Source: an uncultured Chlorobiaceae bacterium (GTDB lineage Bacteria > Bacteroidota > Chlorobiia > Chlorobiales > Chlorobiaceae). Taken from it: 64,000 nucleotides of DNA. Positions 40,398-50,365 of this stretch are shown piece by piece. The notes under the pieces are model-generated. The model searched no databases and was not told where the DNA came from. It saw only the letters and a program-made list of their open reading frames with translations. Position 1 is the stretch's first letter, and each line of letters begins with the position of its first letter. The DNA is taken from NCBI GenBank assembly GCA_903824295.1, contig CAIJWE010000030.1, positions 1 through 64,000 on the forward strand, in the 5' to 3' direction. The translations under genes and the position numbers were made by a program.

Positions 40398-43133
40398 TTA
40401 CGATATGACAGGCTCACCACCAAACACCGTAAAGCAATTTTTCCCGCCGCTCTTCGACTGGTACATGGCATCATCAGCATGTTTTATAAGCGTCAGCTCA
40501 TCCTCTCCATGAAGGGGATAGATGGCTATACCGATGCTGCACGAAATATTGATGGTATGACCTTCAATTTCAAACGGCTTGCCGAGAGCATGAAGAATCA
40601 TTTCAGCCACGGTCGCAGCATTTGAAATGGCAACAATTTGCGGCAGCAAAACAACAAACTCATCGCCCCCAAGTCGTGCCAGCGTATCGCCACTCCTTCG
40701 CAATGCGTCGAGAGCACGGCTTGCCACCTGCTGAAGCAGCACGTCACCAATCCCGTGACCAAAGGTGTCGTTGACCGGTTTGAATTTATCAAGATCAAAG
40801 AGCATGATGGCGGCCATCAAACTACTCCGTTGACACTGGGCAATGGCCTGGCCGATACGGTCTGAGAGAAGACGGCGATTCGGGAGAGCGGTCAAATAGT
40901 CATGCATGGCCATATTTTCAATAACATACTTTTGTGCCTGAAGTATCTCCTGTTTCTGCTCCGCATTTTTTTTTGCCACAATATCCCATGCGATATCAGC
41001 CAGAATACCAATCCATTTTACATCAAAATCATCATAGTTTATCCTTTTGTTGCCGACACCAAGAATCGCAACGACCTTTTCATTGCGCAAGACCGGAACA
41101 ACCGCCTCACGCCTTATTTCAGCATGACCTTCCGGCATCCCTTTGCGATCCTTGAGTGCCGAATAATCGTTGTGGATAATGGCTCTCTTTTCGCGTGCAG
41201 CATCGGCCCACACCCCTGCCTGATCGAGCGCATAGTGCTGCCCCTCGCCCTGGGCATTGCACATCTTCCTGACCGTATTGGTTGACCACGCCTCCAGTGA
41301 AAGTGTTATCTGATCCTCTGCAACAAAGTGAAAAAAGCCGATAGAGCTTTCGGTCAAGCGCTCAGTTTCATCCAGCGTCAATTGAAGCAACTCCTTTATC
41401 GAATGAGTTCTTTCCATCTCAAGAAGAGCGATATGGAGTGCTGTGGAAACTTCGTAGTGTCTGCGCTCGGTGACGTCATGAACGATGACATAAAGAAAGG
41501 ATTTGCCATTCGACTCAATCGTTCTGCTGTAGACTTCAACATCGCGGATGGAGCCATCAGCCCGACGGTGGCGAAATAAAAAGCTGGTTTTTTCTCCAGA
41601 ACGGGTTTGCGCTATCGCAACCTCTATCTCCTCAGAATTGAGGGTATTGATCTCATGGATACGAATCCTGCGAAATTCATCAATCGTCCACCCATAAAAC
41701 TTCTGGGCAGCAGCGTTGGCATCAATGATAAATCCGGTATCAGGATTAATGATAAGCATGATGGCCGAATGGCCATCAAACATTCTTTTGAAACGCAGCT
41801 CGCTTTGGTGGAGTTCCTCTTCCGTTTGACGGTGCACCAATTCCGACTGCAGGGTATCGAGTGCAAAGGAGATATCCCCTCCAATCTCTTCCAGCAGTGC
41901 AATTTCCGCTTCGGTAAAAAATTCAGCTTCGACGACATAAAGATTCAGAACTGCAACTATCGCGCCATTGAGTCGAATGGGCACTGATGCGCCAGCATGA
42001 AAACCGCCAGCGACCGCCATCTCCTGCCACTGCTGCGGAGCGGGGTCTGTCTGGATATTTTTACTGTAAACGACCTTTCCTCTCTCCAGGGCAGAAGCGA
42101 TGATCCCCTGGCGGAAGGGCTCCATCTTTATATTGATCAAGGTAGACGGGAGAGCCGTTTCCCTGCCGCCATACACCGCTTTTGGTGTAACAAGAGCGGT
42201 ATCATGGTCAAACTCACCGATCCATGCCAGACTGAATTTACCAGACTCCACAGCTACGCGGCAAATAGCCTGAAATAATAGCCCTTTCTCCTTGACTTGC
42301 AAAATGGCTTGATTCACCTGACTGAGCGTCGCATAAAGGCGCGAAAGATTGTTGATTTTCAACTCATGTTGCCTGCGAAGCTCCAGTTCAGCAAGCAGGT
42401 TTTCGCTGGTGCTGTTCAATGCTGCCGTTCGCACTTTGACGCGCTCTTCCAGTTCGCTGTTGAGCTCTTGCAGCCACTCTTCAGCACGCTTTCGCCTCCC
42501 CACTTCACGGTTGATAATGACAACGAAGAGGAGTATGATGCAAAGAGCCGAACCCATTCCTGCTATCATGAAAAAACTCATCTGCTCCATGCTCTTGTCA
42601 GCCAACTCTGCGCGCTGCTGCAGGAGCAGCTCCTCTCTTTTTTGAAGCTTGCCAATGATAAGGCGAACATCATCCATCACCTTCCGGCCGACGTCGGTGG
42701 CTATAAGTTGCTTCGCAGCCTCAAACCCGGCACCTCTCCTTACCTCAACAACTTTTTTCATAAAGGCCAGTTTCTCCCCGACAAGCGGCTCGAGCACCCC
42801 AAGTTGCTCTTTCTGCAGGGGGTCACTGATCAATTGATGCAGCTCCTGCAAATGCCAACCAATCCCCCTTTTTGATGAAACCGCCTCATAATAGGGTCCA
42901 AGAAATTTTTCATTTCCCATGATAACGTAGCCGCGCGGAGCTGTTTCTGAGTCGATAAGCAGAGAGAGCAGTTCATTAAGTCGAGTCTGTATCACCAGCG
43001 TTCGATAGAGCGACCGATTATTCTCGATAAGCATCTGGAGATGGTTTACGATATAGATGTTCAGTCCGACAATCATGGAGAAGGCGAGCACAATCAGTAT
43101 TTTTGAATTGCGGCCAATAGGGTTGGGTTTCAT
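40398..43133 (-). CDS. Diguanylate cyclase with CHASE3-like, GAF, PAS, GAF and GGDEF domains
   Basis: C-terminal LARLGGDEFVVLLPQ with I-site-like RSGD five residues upstream of GGDEF; PAS SELRFKRMFDGHSAIMLIINPDTGFI. Confidence 0.92.
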   Translation of the reverse strand: MKPNPIGRNSKILIVLAFSMIVGLNIYIVNHLQMLIENNRSLYRTLVIQTRLNELLSLLIDSETAPRGYVIMGNEKFLGPYYEAVSSKRGIGWHLQELHQLISDPLQKEQLGVLEPLVGEKLAFMKKVVEVRRGAGFEAAKQLIATDVGRKVMDDVRLIIGKLQKREELLLQQRAELADKSMEQMSFFMIAGMGSALCIILLFVVIINREVGRRKRAEEWLQELNSELEERVKVRTAALNSTSENLLAELELRRQHELKINNLSRLYATLSQVNQAILQVKEKGLLFQAICRVAVESGKFSLAWIGEFDHDTALVTPKAVYGGRETALPSTLINIKMEPFRQGIIASALERGKVVYSKNIQTDPAPQQWQEMAVAGGFHAGASVPIRLNGAIVAVLNLYVVEAEFFTEAEIALLEEIGGDISFALDTLQSELVHRQTEEELHQSELRFKRMFDGHSAIMLIINPDTGFIIDANAAAQKFYGWTIDEFRRIRIHEINTLNSEEIEVAIAQTRSGEKTSFLFRHRRADGSIRDVEVYSRTIESNGKSFLYVIVHDVTERRHYEVSTALHIALLEMERTHSIKELLQLTLDETERLTESSIGFFHFVAEDQITLSLEAWSTNTVRKMCNAQGEGQHYALDQAGVWADAAREKRAIIHNDYSALKDRKGMPEGHAEIRREAVVPVLRNEKVVAILGVGNKRINYDDFDVKWIGILADIAWDIVAKKNAEQKQEILQAQKYVIENMAMHDYLTALPNRRLLSDRIGQAIAQCQRSSLMAAIMLFDLDKFKPVNDTFGHGIGDVLLQQVASRALDALRRSGDTLARLGGDEFVVLLPQIVAISNAATVAEMILHALGKPFEIEGHTINISCSIGIAIYPLHGEDELTLIKHADDAMYQSKSGGKNCFTVFGGEPVIS

Positions 43134-43225
43134 GATAGATTGTTGTTATCGCCTCCAGACGAAAAAACCATCTGTTTTGCTGTTCAATAAGGCTGTTGTA
43201 ATCAAAAAGGCAATCATCTCTGCGA

Positions 43226-44653
43226 TTATGGTGCCGGTGGGGCCCTGTACTCTGTTCGCTCACGGTAACCATAAGCTAACTTGCCTTTTACCAGCAGATC
43301 ATACATTCCCACAAGCCGGCAGAGCACGTGAAATTGATGGAAACCGAAATGCTCAATAAATCCGGCCGACAACATGCGAATGATGTCGCGGGTTTTTTCC
43401 TGCCGCATTCTGGTCGTTGCCTGCAGCAGTACAGCGGAAATCGAGACAAGCGTGCCAAGCAGAACTCCGAAAATAAAGAGCAGCATCAGTATGGCCGGAC
43501 TGTCTATCCTGAAGAAGAGTACCAGGACGGCGATAATGTATGCGCCAGCCTCGACCACGGCAGAGAGCGCTTCAAAAATGAAATAGAAAGGAACACCAAA
43601 CATTCCAGCCATCCCGTAACGGCTATTGAATGCCATGTCTCGATTCCATATCAGCGACTGAAGAATGGCCCGCTGCCAGAAATTGCGTTGTGAACAGAAG
43701 GCTTTAAGGGTTTCGGGTACCTGACTGTAACATCCGGGATCAGGGATGTAGGTAATCTCAAAATCCTTTGCCTCCTCGTGCTCATGGATATAACGGTGAA
43801 GAGAGACGGTAAGTTCAAAATCATCAACAACCGCGCCAACATTTGCCCCGCCGACAGCAATAAAAATCTCTTTTCTGATAATCGTAAAGGCTCCCGACAT
43901 GCAGAGCATGCTCTTCAGTCGGGTGAGCCCCAGTCGGGCCCACTGGAATGAACGGAGATATTCAACAGCCTGAAAGAGCGGAAGCCAGGTTTCAGGCAGA
44001 TTACGCTTGATAATCCGCCCGTTTTCGACGATAAGCCCGTTTGAGGGACGTATGATTGCCGCCGCCGCCACCACATTGCGGTTATAGAGGAAAGGGCGGA
44101 TCATATAGAGCAGGGCATCCTCTTCAAGCACACAATCGGCATCGATCTGACAGATTATCGGATAGCGCGCATGATCAACTCCCGAATTATTGGCGTCGGC
44201 CCGCCGACCGTTCTCCTTGTCGACAACAATCAGGTTCTTGTGAAGCGCCGATTGGTAAACCGCACGAACAGGCTTTGAGGGAAGCTGCTTCTTGAATACC
44301 TTGTCGAGGGGCTCCAGTTTAAACCGCTCAATAAGGAGTTTCAGCGTGCCATCTTCTGAGCCGTCATTGACAACAATAACCTCAAACTGCGGGTAGCGGA
44401 GCTGCAAGACATTGAGAAGCGTGTGGACAATCACCTTCTCTTCGTTATAGGCCGAAATGACAATCGAGACGGGAGGCGTCAAGGGGGACTGACTGATACG
44501 TTTGAATTCCAGAAACTGAATACCCTGGTGGTAGCGTTTTTGCTCAATAGAACCGAGCAGAATGAGAAAAAAATAGATGCCGTGCATCATCAGATAGTAG
44601 ATGAGGATGATCCTGATAAGGATCTCGAGAACCGCCATCATATCCGGGCTCAT
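43226..44653 (-). CDS. Processive-type glycosyltransferase family 2, membrane-anchored
   Basis: FEVIVVNDGSEDGT, ICQIDADCVLEEDALL, CSQRNFWQRA; flanking TM segments. Confidence 0.92.
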   Translation of the reverse strand: MSPDMMAVLEILIRIILIYYLMMHGIYFFLILLGSIEQKRYHQGIQFLEFKRISQSPLTPPVSIVISAYNEEKVIVHTLLNVLQLRYPQFEVIVVNDGSEDGTLKLLIERFKLEPLDKVFKKQLPSKPVRAVYQSALHKNLIVVDKENGRRADANNSGVDHARYPIICQIDADCVLEEDALLYMIRPFLYNRNVVAAAAIIRPSNGLIVENGRIIKRNLPETWLPLFQAVEYLRSFQWARLGLTRLKSMLCMSGAFTIIRKEIFIAVGGANVGAVVDDFELTVSLHRYIHEHEEAKDFEITYIPDPGCYSQVPETLKAFCSQRNFWQRAILQSLIWNRDMAFNSRYGMAGMFGVPFYFIFEALSAVVEAGAYIIAVLVLFFRIDSPAILMLLFIFGVLLGTLVSISAVLLQATTRMRQEKTRDIIRMLSAGFIEHFGFHQFHVLCRLVGMYDLLVKGKLAYGYRERTEYRAPPAP

Positions 44654-45735
44654 GGTAGTGAAGTAACGGGACTGCTTTTCAGTAGACTTCGTTCCTGCAT
44701 CACCAGACGACTCACTTCGGCAGCAAACCGGTCTTCATGGGTGAGGGCATCTCTCAAGGCGGCAACGCCCTTCTGGCCAAGTTCGGCCAGCGAGTCGGCG
44801 GTGTTATAACGAACCCACCAGACAGAATCGCCAAGAGCGCCAGCAAGCGCAGAAACTGCCCGATCGGCTTTCAACAGGCCCAAAGAGCTGGCTGCGAGAG
44901 CCCTGACCTCCCAGGCGCTGTCATGCATGGAGTTGCACAAGGGTGTTACGGCTTCGGGAGCTCCAATATTGCCAAGGGCTTTTGCGCTCTGTATGCGAAG
45001 CTCTTTGTCGGGACTGGAGAGATAGGTGAGTATGAGGGGAATCGCCTGACGTGCACGCTGCAGGCCAAGTGCTCTGATGGCAAACACCTTGCCTTCACTC
45101 TTTGGAGATGGTTGCGCAAGGTAGCGCAAAAGAATCGGGACCGCTTCAACACCCATCTCGTTGATGATCTCAATTGTCCGTTCAGCAGGCCATTCAGCCG
45201 GTGCAGAGAGCTGTTCAAGAATGGGAATAGTGGCCTCAACAGCCTTTATCTTTGCCAAGGCATGGGCGGCTGAAAACCTGACCATCAGTGACTTGTCTGC
45301 AAGCGCATGAAGCAACGGCGGAATAACGGCATGACGATTTGCGATATAGGGCAGATAGGTTGCTGCCCGCTGGCGCGTCCGCCAGTTTCTTGAGTGCGAA
45401 AGCCGCCGGAGTTCCTGTTGCACCAGAAAATGTGTGCCCGTTGTCTCAAAAATATAGAGCAGCTTCTTTTGTGCAGCCTCTCCCATCTCTTCGGCAAGCT
45501 GGGCAACAAGTCCAACGAGAAACTTCTCTTCGCCATGAGGGGTACTGAAGACCGACACATGGATCTCTCCCCTGAGATAGCCCTCAAGCGCTTCGCGCAA
45601 GGCTGAACGACCTTTTTTAGCCCGAGCCTCCCGCCGAATGGCAATATTGTTGAACAAAACAACCCGTATCGACAGAAGAATGACTATGGCGGTCAAAAAC
45701 ACAATGGCTTTTGCAAAGAAAAAAAAAACGGTCAT
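44650..45735 (-). CDS. HEAT-repeat domain membrane protein
   Basis: N-terminal TM; repeated RIQSAKALGNIGAPEAVTPLCNSMHDSAWEVRALAASSLGLLKADRAVSALAGAL units. Confidence 0.88.
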   Translation of the reverse strand: MTVFFFFAKAIVFLTAIVILLSIRVVLFNNIAIRREARAKKGRSALREALEGYLRGEIHVSVFSTPHGEEKFLVGLVAQLAEEMGEAAQKKLLYIFETTGTHFLVQQELRRLSHSRNWRTRQRAATYLPYIANRHAVIPPLLHALADKSLMVRFSAAHALAKIKAVEATIPILEQLSAPAEWPAERTIEIINEMGVEAVPILLRYLAQPSPKSEGKVFAIRALGLQRARQAIPLILTYLSSPDKELRIQSAKALGNIGAPEAVTPLCNSMHDSAWEVRALAASSLGLLKADRAVSALAGALGDSVWWVRYNTADSLAELGQKGVAALRDALTHEDRFAAEVSRLVMQERSLLKSSPVTSLP

Positions 45736-46712
45736 GCTGTCTCAAGCCTTCTCCGTTCAAGAGAGATCAGGTTGTCAAGAGTATCCGGCAATACCCATTT
45801 CGCTGTAAATCCCGTCAATTCATGCAATTTGTCGAGAATCGGGCGGCGGTGGGTAATTTCATCAATTTCCATCCCGTAAGCCTCTTTACAGGAAAGAAAT
45901 GCAAACGGGGAACTGCTTCCGGCCCGTTTCGAAACAAGCGCAGCCAATTCAAGGATAGATATCTCCTGATCGTTACCGACATTGACAATCTCACCATTTG
46001 CAGCGGGTGATGATGCCAACAGCTCCAATGCAACAACCGTGTCACGGACATCACAAAACGAGCGGGTCTGCAATCCATCGCCATAAATGGTAAGAGGCAG
46101 ATTATTGACTGCCTGATAAACGAAATTGGGCACCACCATACCATATTTACCGGTTTGGCGAGGACCTATGGTATTGAACAGACGCGCAATGACAACCCTG
46201 ATGGTGGACTTGTACATGAATGAGTAGGCAAGAAATTCGTCAGCAAGTTTTGTAACCGCATAACACCATCGTAATCGGGCACCTGAACGAAGCACGATAT
46301 CGTCTGTTTCTGAAAACCCGCCTTTTGAATTAAAACCGTAAACCTCTGAGCTGGAGGCAACAATGACCTGTGCATCCGGCCGCACCTCGGCAACTGCCCG
46401 AAAAACCCGCTCCGTTGCAGCGATGTTGGTAGCCATAACCGCCCGGGGATCCTCCAATACCTTTTTAACTCCCACAATGGCAGCCATGTGATAAATGCGC
46501 TCAACCTGGCTGACCACCTCTTTCAATCGATCCCAGACAAGGATATCGGCCTGGTGAAATTGAAAGGCAGGGTTATGGAGGAACGCCTGGATATTATTGA
46601 TCGACCCGGTCGAAAGATTGTCGACAACCGAGACCCGGTCGCCCCGTTCCAGATGAAAGGCAACGAGATGAGAACCGATAAAGCCCGCACCACCCGTGAC
46701 AAGTACATGCAT
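45732..46712 (-). CDS. NAD-dependent epimerase/dehydratase (SDR, nucleotide-sugar)
   Basis: MHVLVTGGAGFIGSHLVAFHLERGDRVSVVDNLSTGS; WCYAVTKLADEFL YxxxK motif. Confidence 0.93.
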   Translation of the reverse strand: MHVLVTGGAGFIGSHLVAFHLERGDRVSVVDNLSTGSINNIQAFLHNPAFQFHQADILVWDRLKEVVSQVERIYHMAAIVGVKKVLEDPRAVMATNIAATERVFRAVAEVRPDAQVIVASSSEVYGFNSKGGFSETDDIVLRSGARLRWCYAVTKLADEFLAYSFMYKSTIRVVIARLFNTIGPRQTGKYGMVVPNFVYQAVNNLPLTIYGDGLQTRSFCDVRDTVVALELLASSPAANGEIVNVGNDQEISILELAALVSKRAGSSSPFAFLSCKEAYGMEIDEITHRRPILDKLHELTGFTAKWVLPDTLDNLISLERRRLETA

Positions 46713-46771
46713 AACCAACTCCGTTTTTACTGAAAAAAAAATTTATAAATCCACAATGGTCCCCCCACCGT

Positions 46772-48984
46772 TCATGGTAACTCCCCGTTGGCTATCATCT
46801 TCAAAAACAGGGCAACTATTTCCGGGTCAAAATGTGTCCCGGAAAGGGATTTGATATGCTCAATCAATTCGGCCGTTGGCAAACCCTTACGATAGGGCCG
46901 GTCAGATTGCATGGCATCCCATACATCAACAACGGCAAACAGACGCGCGGCCAGGGGAATTTGCGTCCCTTTTAATCCGCGGGGATAACCACTCCCATCC
47001 CATTTTTCATGATGACAATAGGGGATATCGATTGCGCAACGCAAGAAGGTGATCGGCGAAAGCAGTGCAAAGGCTAACGCTGGATGCGTGCGCATGAGAG
47101 CCCACTCATCCTTTGTCAACTGATCAACCTTGAAAAGAATCGTATCGGGGAGAGCCATCTTGCCAATGTCATGCAAAAGGGCTCCACGACGTATGTCAGC
47201 CATTGCCTCCTCAGGAATTTCTGCAGCTCGGGCAAGCTTCAAGGTCATCTCTGTTACGCGATGTGAGTGACCTTCGGTCGCTTCATCCCGTAAATCAAGT
47301 GCGTTTGACCATCCCTCAATGGTGGCATCATAGGCATGCAAGAGTTCCTGATTGGCTACGCGCAATTTTCTGACTGATTGATAATCTTCAATCGCCATAG
47401 CAGCCTGCCCAGCCAAGGTATGCAAAAAATCAAGCAAATCAGAGTTGTCAACCATTTTTTTCGTTGAAAAAACTCAAAGATCCCGCTCAAATTCCCCTTG
47501 ACTATCAACGGTATAGAGTAACAGGTAACAAAACCTTCACTTGCTGTAAGCGAACGAGAAACAAAACAACTCTCTGTCTCGGCCAGATTGGTTATACTGA
47601 AAAACTTTTGTTCCAGTAACCGGGCTTCATCGCCATCACGCAATTTAATCTCCTGGCGCTCTATTTCCGTTGAGCGAAAGCCCCGTCCGACCATAAACCG
47701 CAAGGTGTTGCTATGCGGGTCAAGTAAAAGAATGTCAGCCGCATCAACCTGTAACTCTGAAATGGTACCCTCCAACACGTTTTTCAGTGCAAGATAGATA
47801 TCGGTAGTCCCTCTGATAGCAAAGTCAATCTCCCGTAAAACATGCAAGCGCTGTAATTGACGATGCAGCTTATTCTCTGCCAGTTTCCGGTCTGTAATAT
47901 CAAAGCCAATGCCGTTGATGCTTACCGGAACATGATGTTTATCGAAGGAAATGGATTTTCGATCAAAAATCCATCGAATAGCTCCATCAGGTTTCACAAT
48001 ACGGTACTCAGACTCGGCTCGCCCATTTTTATGAAGTTCTTCATTACTTGCTTGTGCAAGCTCTCGGTCTTCAGGATGCACCATTTGAATCCACAGCTCC
48101 GGTTTGGCATAAAACTCCTCAATAGATATACCATAGATCTTTTCAAGAGCATTGTTAACGTCTAACAGACAAGAACCATCCAAAGAAGCTGACCAGACAA
48201 CATCATCCATCTGGGAAATCACTTGATCGAGCCTTTCCTTGCTCTGGAGCAAATCTTCTTCCGCTTGCTTGCGTTCGGAAATATCTATACCTACGCCGAC
48301 AAGAAATGGATTACTGTCAATCATCATTCGGCTGCCGGTCATCAGGAATCTCTTGCATTCCGGGCCGCCATGAAGCAGTACCCTGACTTCAGTAATCAAC
48401 TCTTCGCCGTTCTTCATAATCCGTTCTACTTTTTCAGCCATCATCGCCCGATCATCCGGGTGGATGCACTCTATACCGATAATGTCAGCCATTTCGATTT
48501 CGGCTGCATCAAAAATTTGATCACGGACGTAACGATTCCACGCACTCAATTTTCCGTCTGCATCAAGCACATAAAAGGAGCCGGGAATGGCTGCAATAAT
48601 CGACCGACTAAGGAGTCTCTCATTTTTCAGCAATTGCCCGATATCGGTAATATCTCGGGCGATGATCAACAGTTGATCAATTTCACCCTGCGCTGATTGA
48701 GAGGGATATACGGCATAGCGCAGAAGTCGCCCCTCACCTTCGTCGTCCCAAGTGAGGGTTTTCCGGCTTCGCAACACCTCCTGCATCAGAGCCTGCCACT
48801 GCTCCGCTGCTTCAGGTAAAAGCAACCCGTCATATCCTTTTCCCCGGCATTCCGGCTCACTCAAGCTAAACCCGGAGCAAAACGCGTTATTGGCTTCAAG
48901 GATGATTCCCTCCCGGTCCACAAGAAAGACTGGTTCTGAAACTGAAGAAAAGAGAGCGGAAAATGACAATTCAGAGCTTTTCAT
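46772..48984 (-). pseudogene. PAS-GAF-HD-GYP sensor/phosphodiesterase gene split by an apparent frameshift in an A7 tract at 47455-47461
   Basis: ORF 47356..49164 (PAS/PAS/GAF) ends shortly after FEFFQRKK; ORF 46772..47455 (MVDNSDLLDFLHTLAGQAAMAIED..., HD-GYP motifs LLHDIGK, HHEKWDGSGYPRGL) continues the same GAF domain. One extra A in the tract restores one protein. Confidence 0.85.
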
Positions 48985-49058
48985 TTCGTCACTCCTGAGC
49001 CGTTGGTTGCATAAGGCAGCATAGAGCACCTTCTGATTTTGAGAGTGTCCAGGTATGA

Positions 49059-49892
49059 TCACAAGATGATACGAAGTCCAAGTTGCCCTCCATTTCGTTG
49101 GTAATAATCGCCTGCCATGCCATGCCAGTAAGCAGCAACCACCCCGACTCTCTTGAGGGGCCAAAAGAGAGCGTCAAGCTGAAGGAAGTTTGTCGTTATT
49201 GATGAAAGGCTGTTTTGGTAGACGACCTCCGGCTCAATACCAAACGCGTAAGTAACCCCAAGCCGGCTATTACCGGCAGAGACCCATTGTACCTGCACTC
49301 TGTGTGCGAGCTCCCCGCGACTATGATCAATTGATGAAACCAGAGCGGTATAGGCAAAGCGAAACTCCCCTGCATTTTTTTCAACACCGACACTCTCAAT
49401 ATTCGTTATTGCATCAAAGTATTGCCGCTGTTCTGCTCCAAGCGTATATCCAAATCCGTCGGGAAGCTTTCCATTCCACACCAATCCGACGGTATTCTTT
49501 GCCAGAAAATCCGGATTGGCGGCATAACTGCCACTGAGCGTGATAACACCAATTGGAAAAGAGTAGGCGTAGGAGGCTCCGATAGTCTGGTCTGATAACC
49601 CGAATCGAAAAACATCTTCACCCTGAACCGTGAGGAGCCCGAAAGCTTTGAGCGGCAAACAGGCTTTGACATACTTACTGTTCCAGTCAGGAGCGTTATC
49701 GGTCAGATAGTCTGCGGTATAGCCTGCCTCAAGGTATGGTGCGGCATCAAAAGCTGATGGCCTTGTTGCCGCACTCTCCTCTGCCACAGCCGGAGTGGCT
49801 TGCAGCAAGAGTGACAGGGCAATTGCTGCTCCCGTAAAGAAAAGAACTCTTTTTTTAAAGGGCAACACCGGTGTCTCTGTAACATTCTTCAT
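49059..49892 (-). CDS. YaiO-like outer membrane beta-barrel protein
   Basis: Signal peptide; C-terminal beta-barrel pattern YEAGYTADYLTD..., ending GQLGLRIIL. Confidence 0.65.
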   Translation of the reverse strand: MKNVTETPVLPFKKRVLFFTGAAIALSLLLQATPAVAEESAATRPSAFDAAPYLEAGYTADYLTDNAPDWNSKYVKACLPLKAFGLLTVQGEDVFRFGLSDQTIGASYAYSFPIGVITLSGSYAANPDFLAKNTVGLVWNGKLPDGFGYTLGAEQRQYFDAITNIESVGVEKNAGEFRFAYTALVSSIDHSRGELAHRVQVQWVSAGNSRLGVTYAFGIEPEVVYQNSLSSITTNFLQLDALFWPLKRVGVVAAYWHGMAGDYYQRNGGQLGLRIIL

Positions 49893-50365
49893 AGTTTTTT
49901 GACAATGAACGTTGTTGGCAATTGATTCTGCGATTAATGTTTAAAGGCCGCGCCGGATGAAAGCGGTACGCTTGTTCTGGAAGAGTTCCAATGCCTCAAG
50001 GCTACTGGCTGAAGCAGTCAACCGCTTCCATCCCCTGGAGAAACTTTTTGTACGCATATTTCTCCACCCCGCATTGGCTATTCATCCATTGCTGCAATAC
50101 TATGGGGGTTTGCCGACTCCCGAAAGGGCGATATCGACGACAACGCCTTGCAGGGCCAAGCCCTGACTTCAGAAATAAATATAGCGTAATTATCCAATAT
50201 AAATGAACACCCGGGGTTGATTGCCAAAAATCAGCCTTCAGAAAATAAGGAGAGAGACACCGGGTTTTGAGCGTCTCTATGGAAAAAGCTTTTTTTACCG
50301 TAAATTCATCATCAGAGTGATAGAAATGCGGGTTTTTCGCTTCATAAGAACATGACACAGCGAAC

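Noticed and set aside
49957-50365. Small ORFs in the spacer before the archaeal-type MAT gene
   Set aside because: Overlapping short frames on both strands with no family resemblance; may be a decayed element but not supportable.
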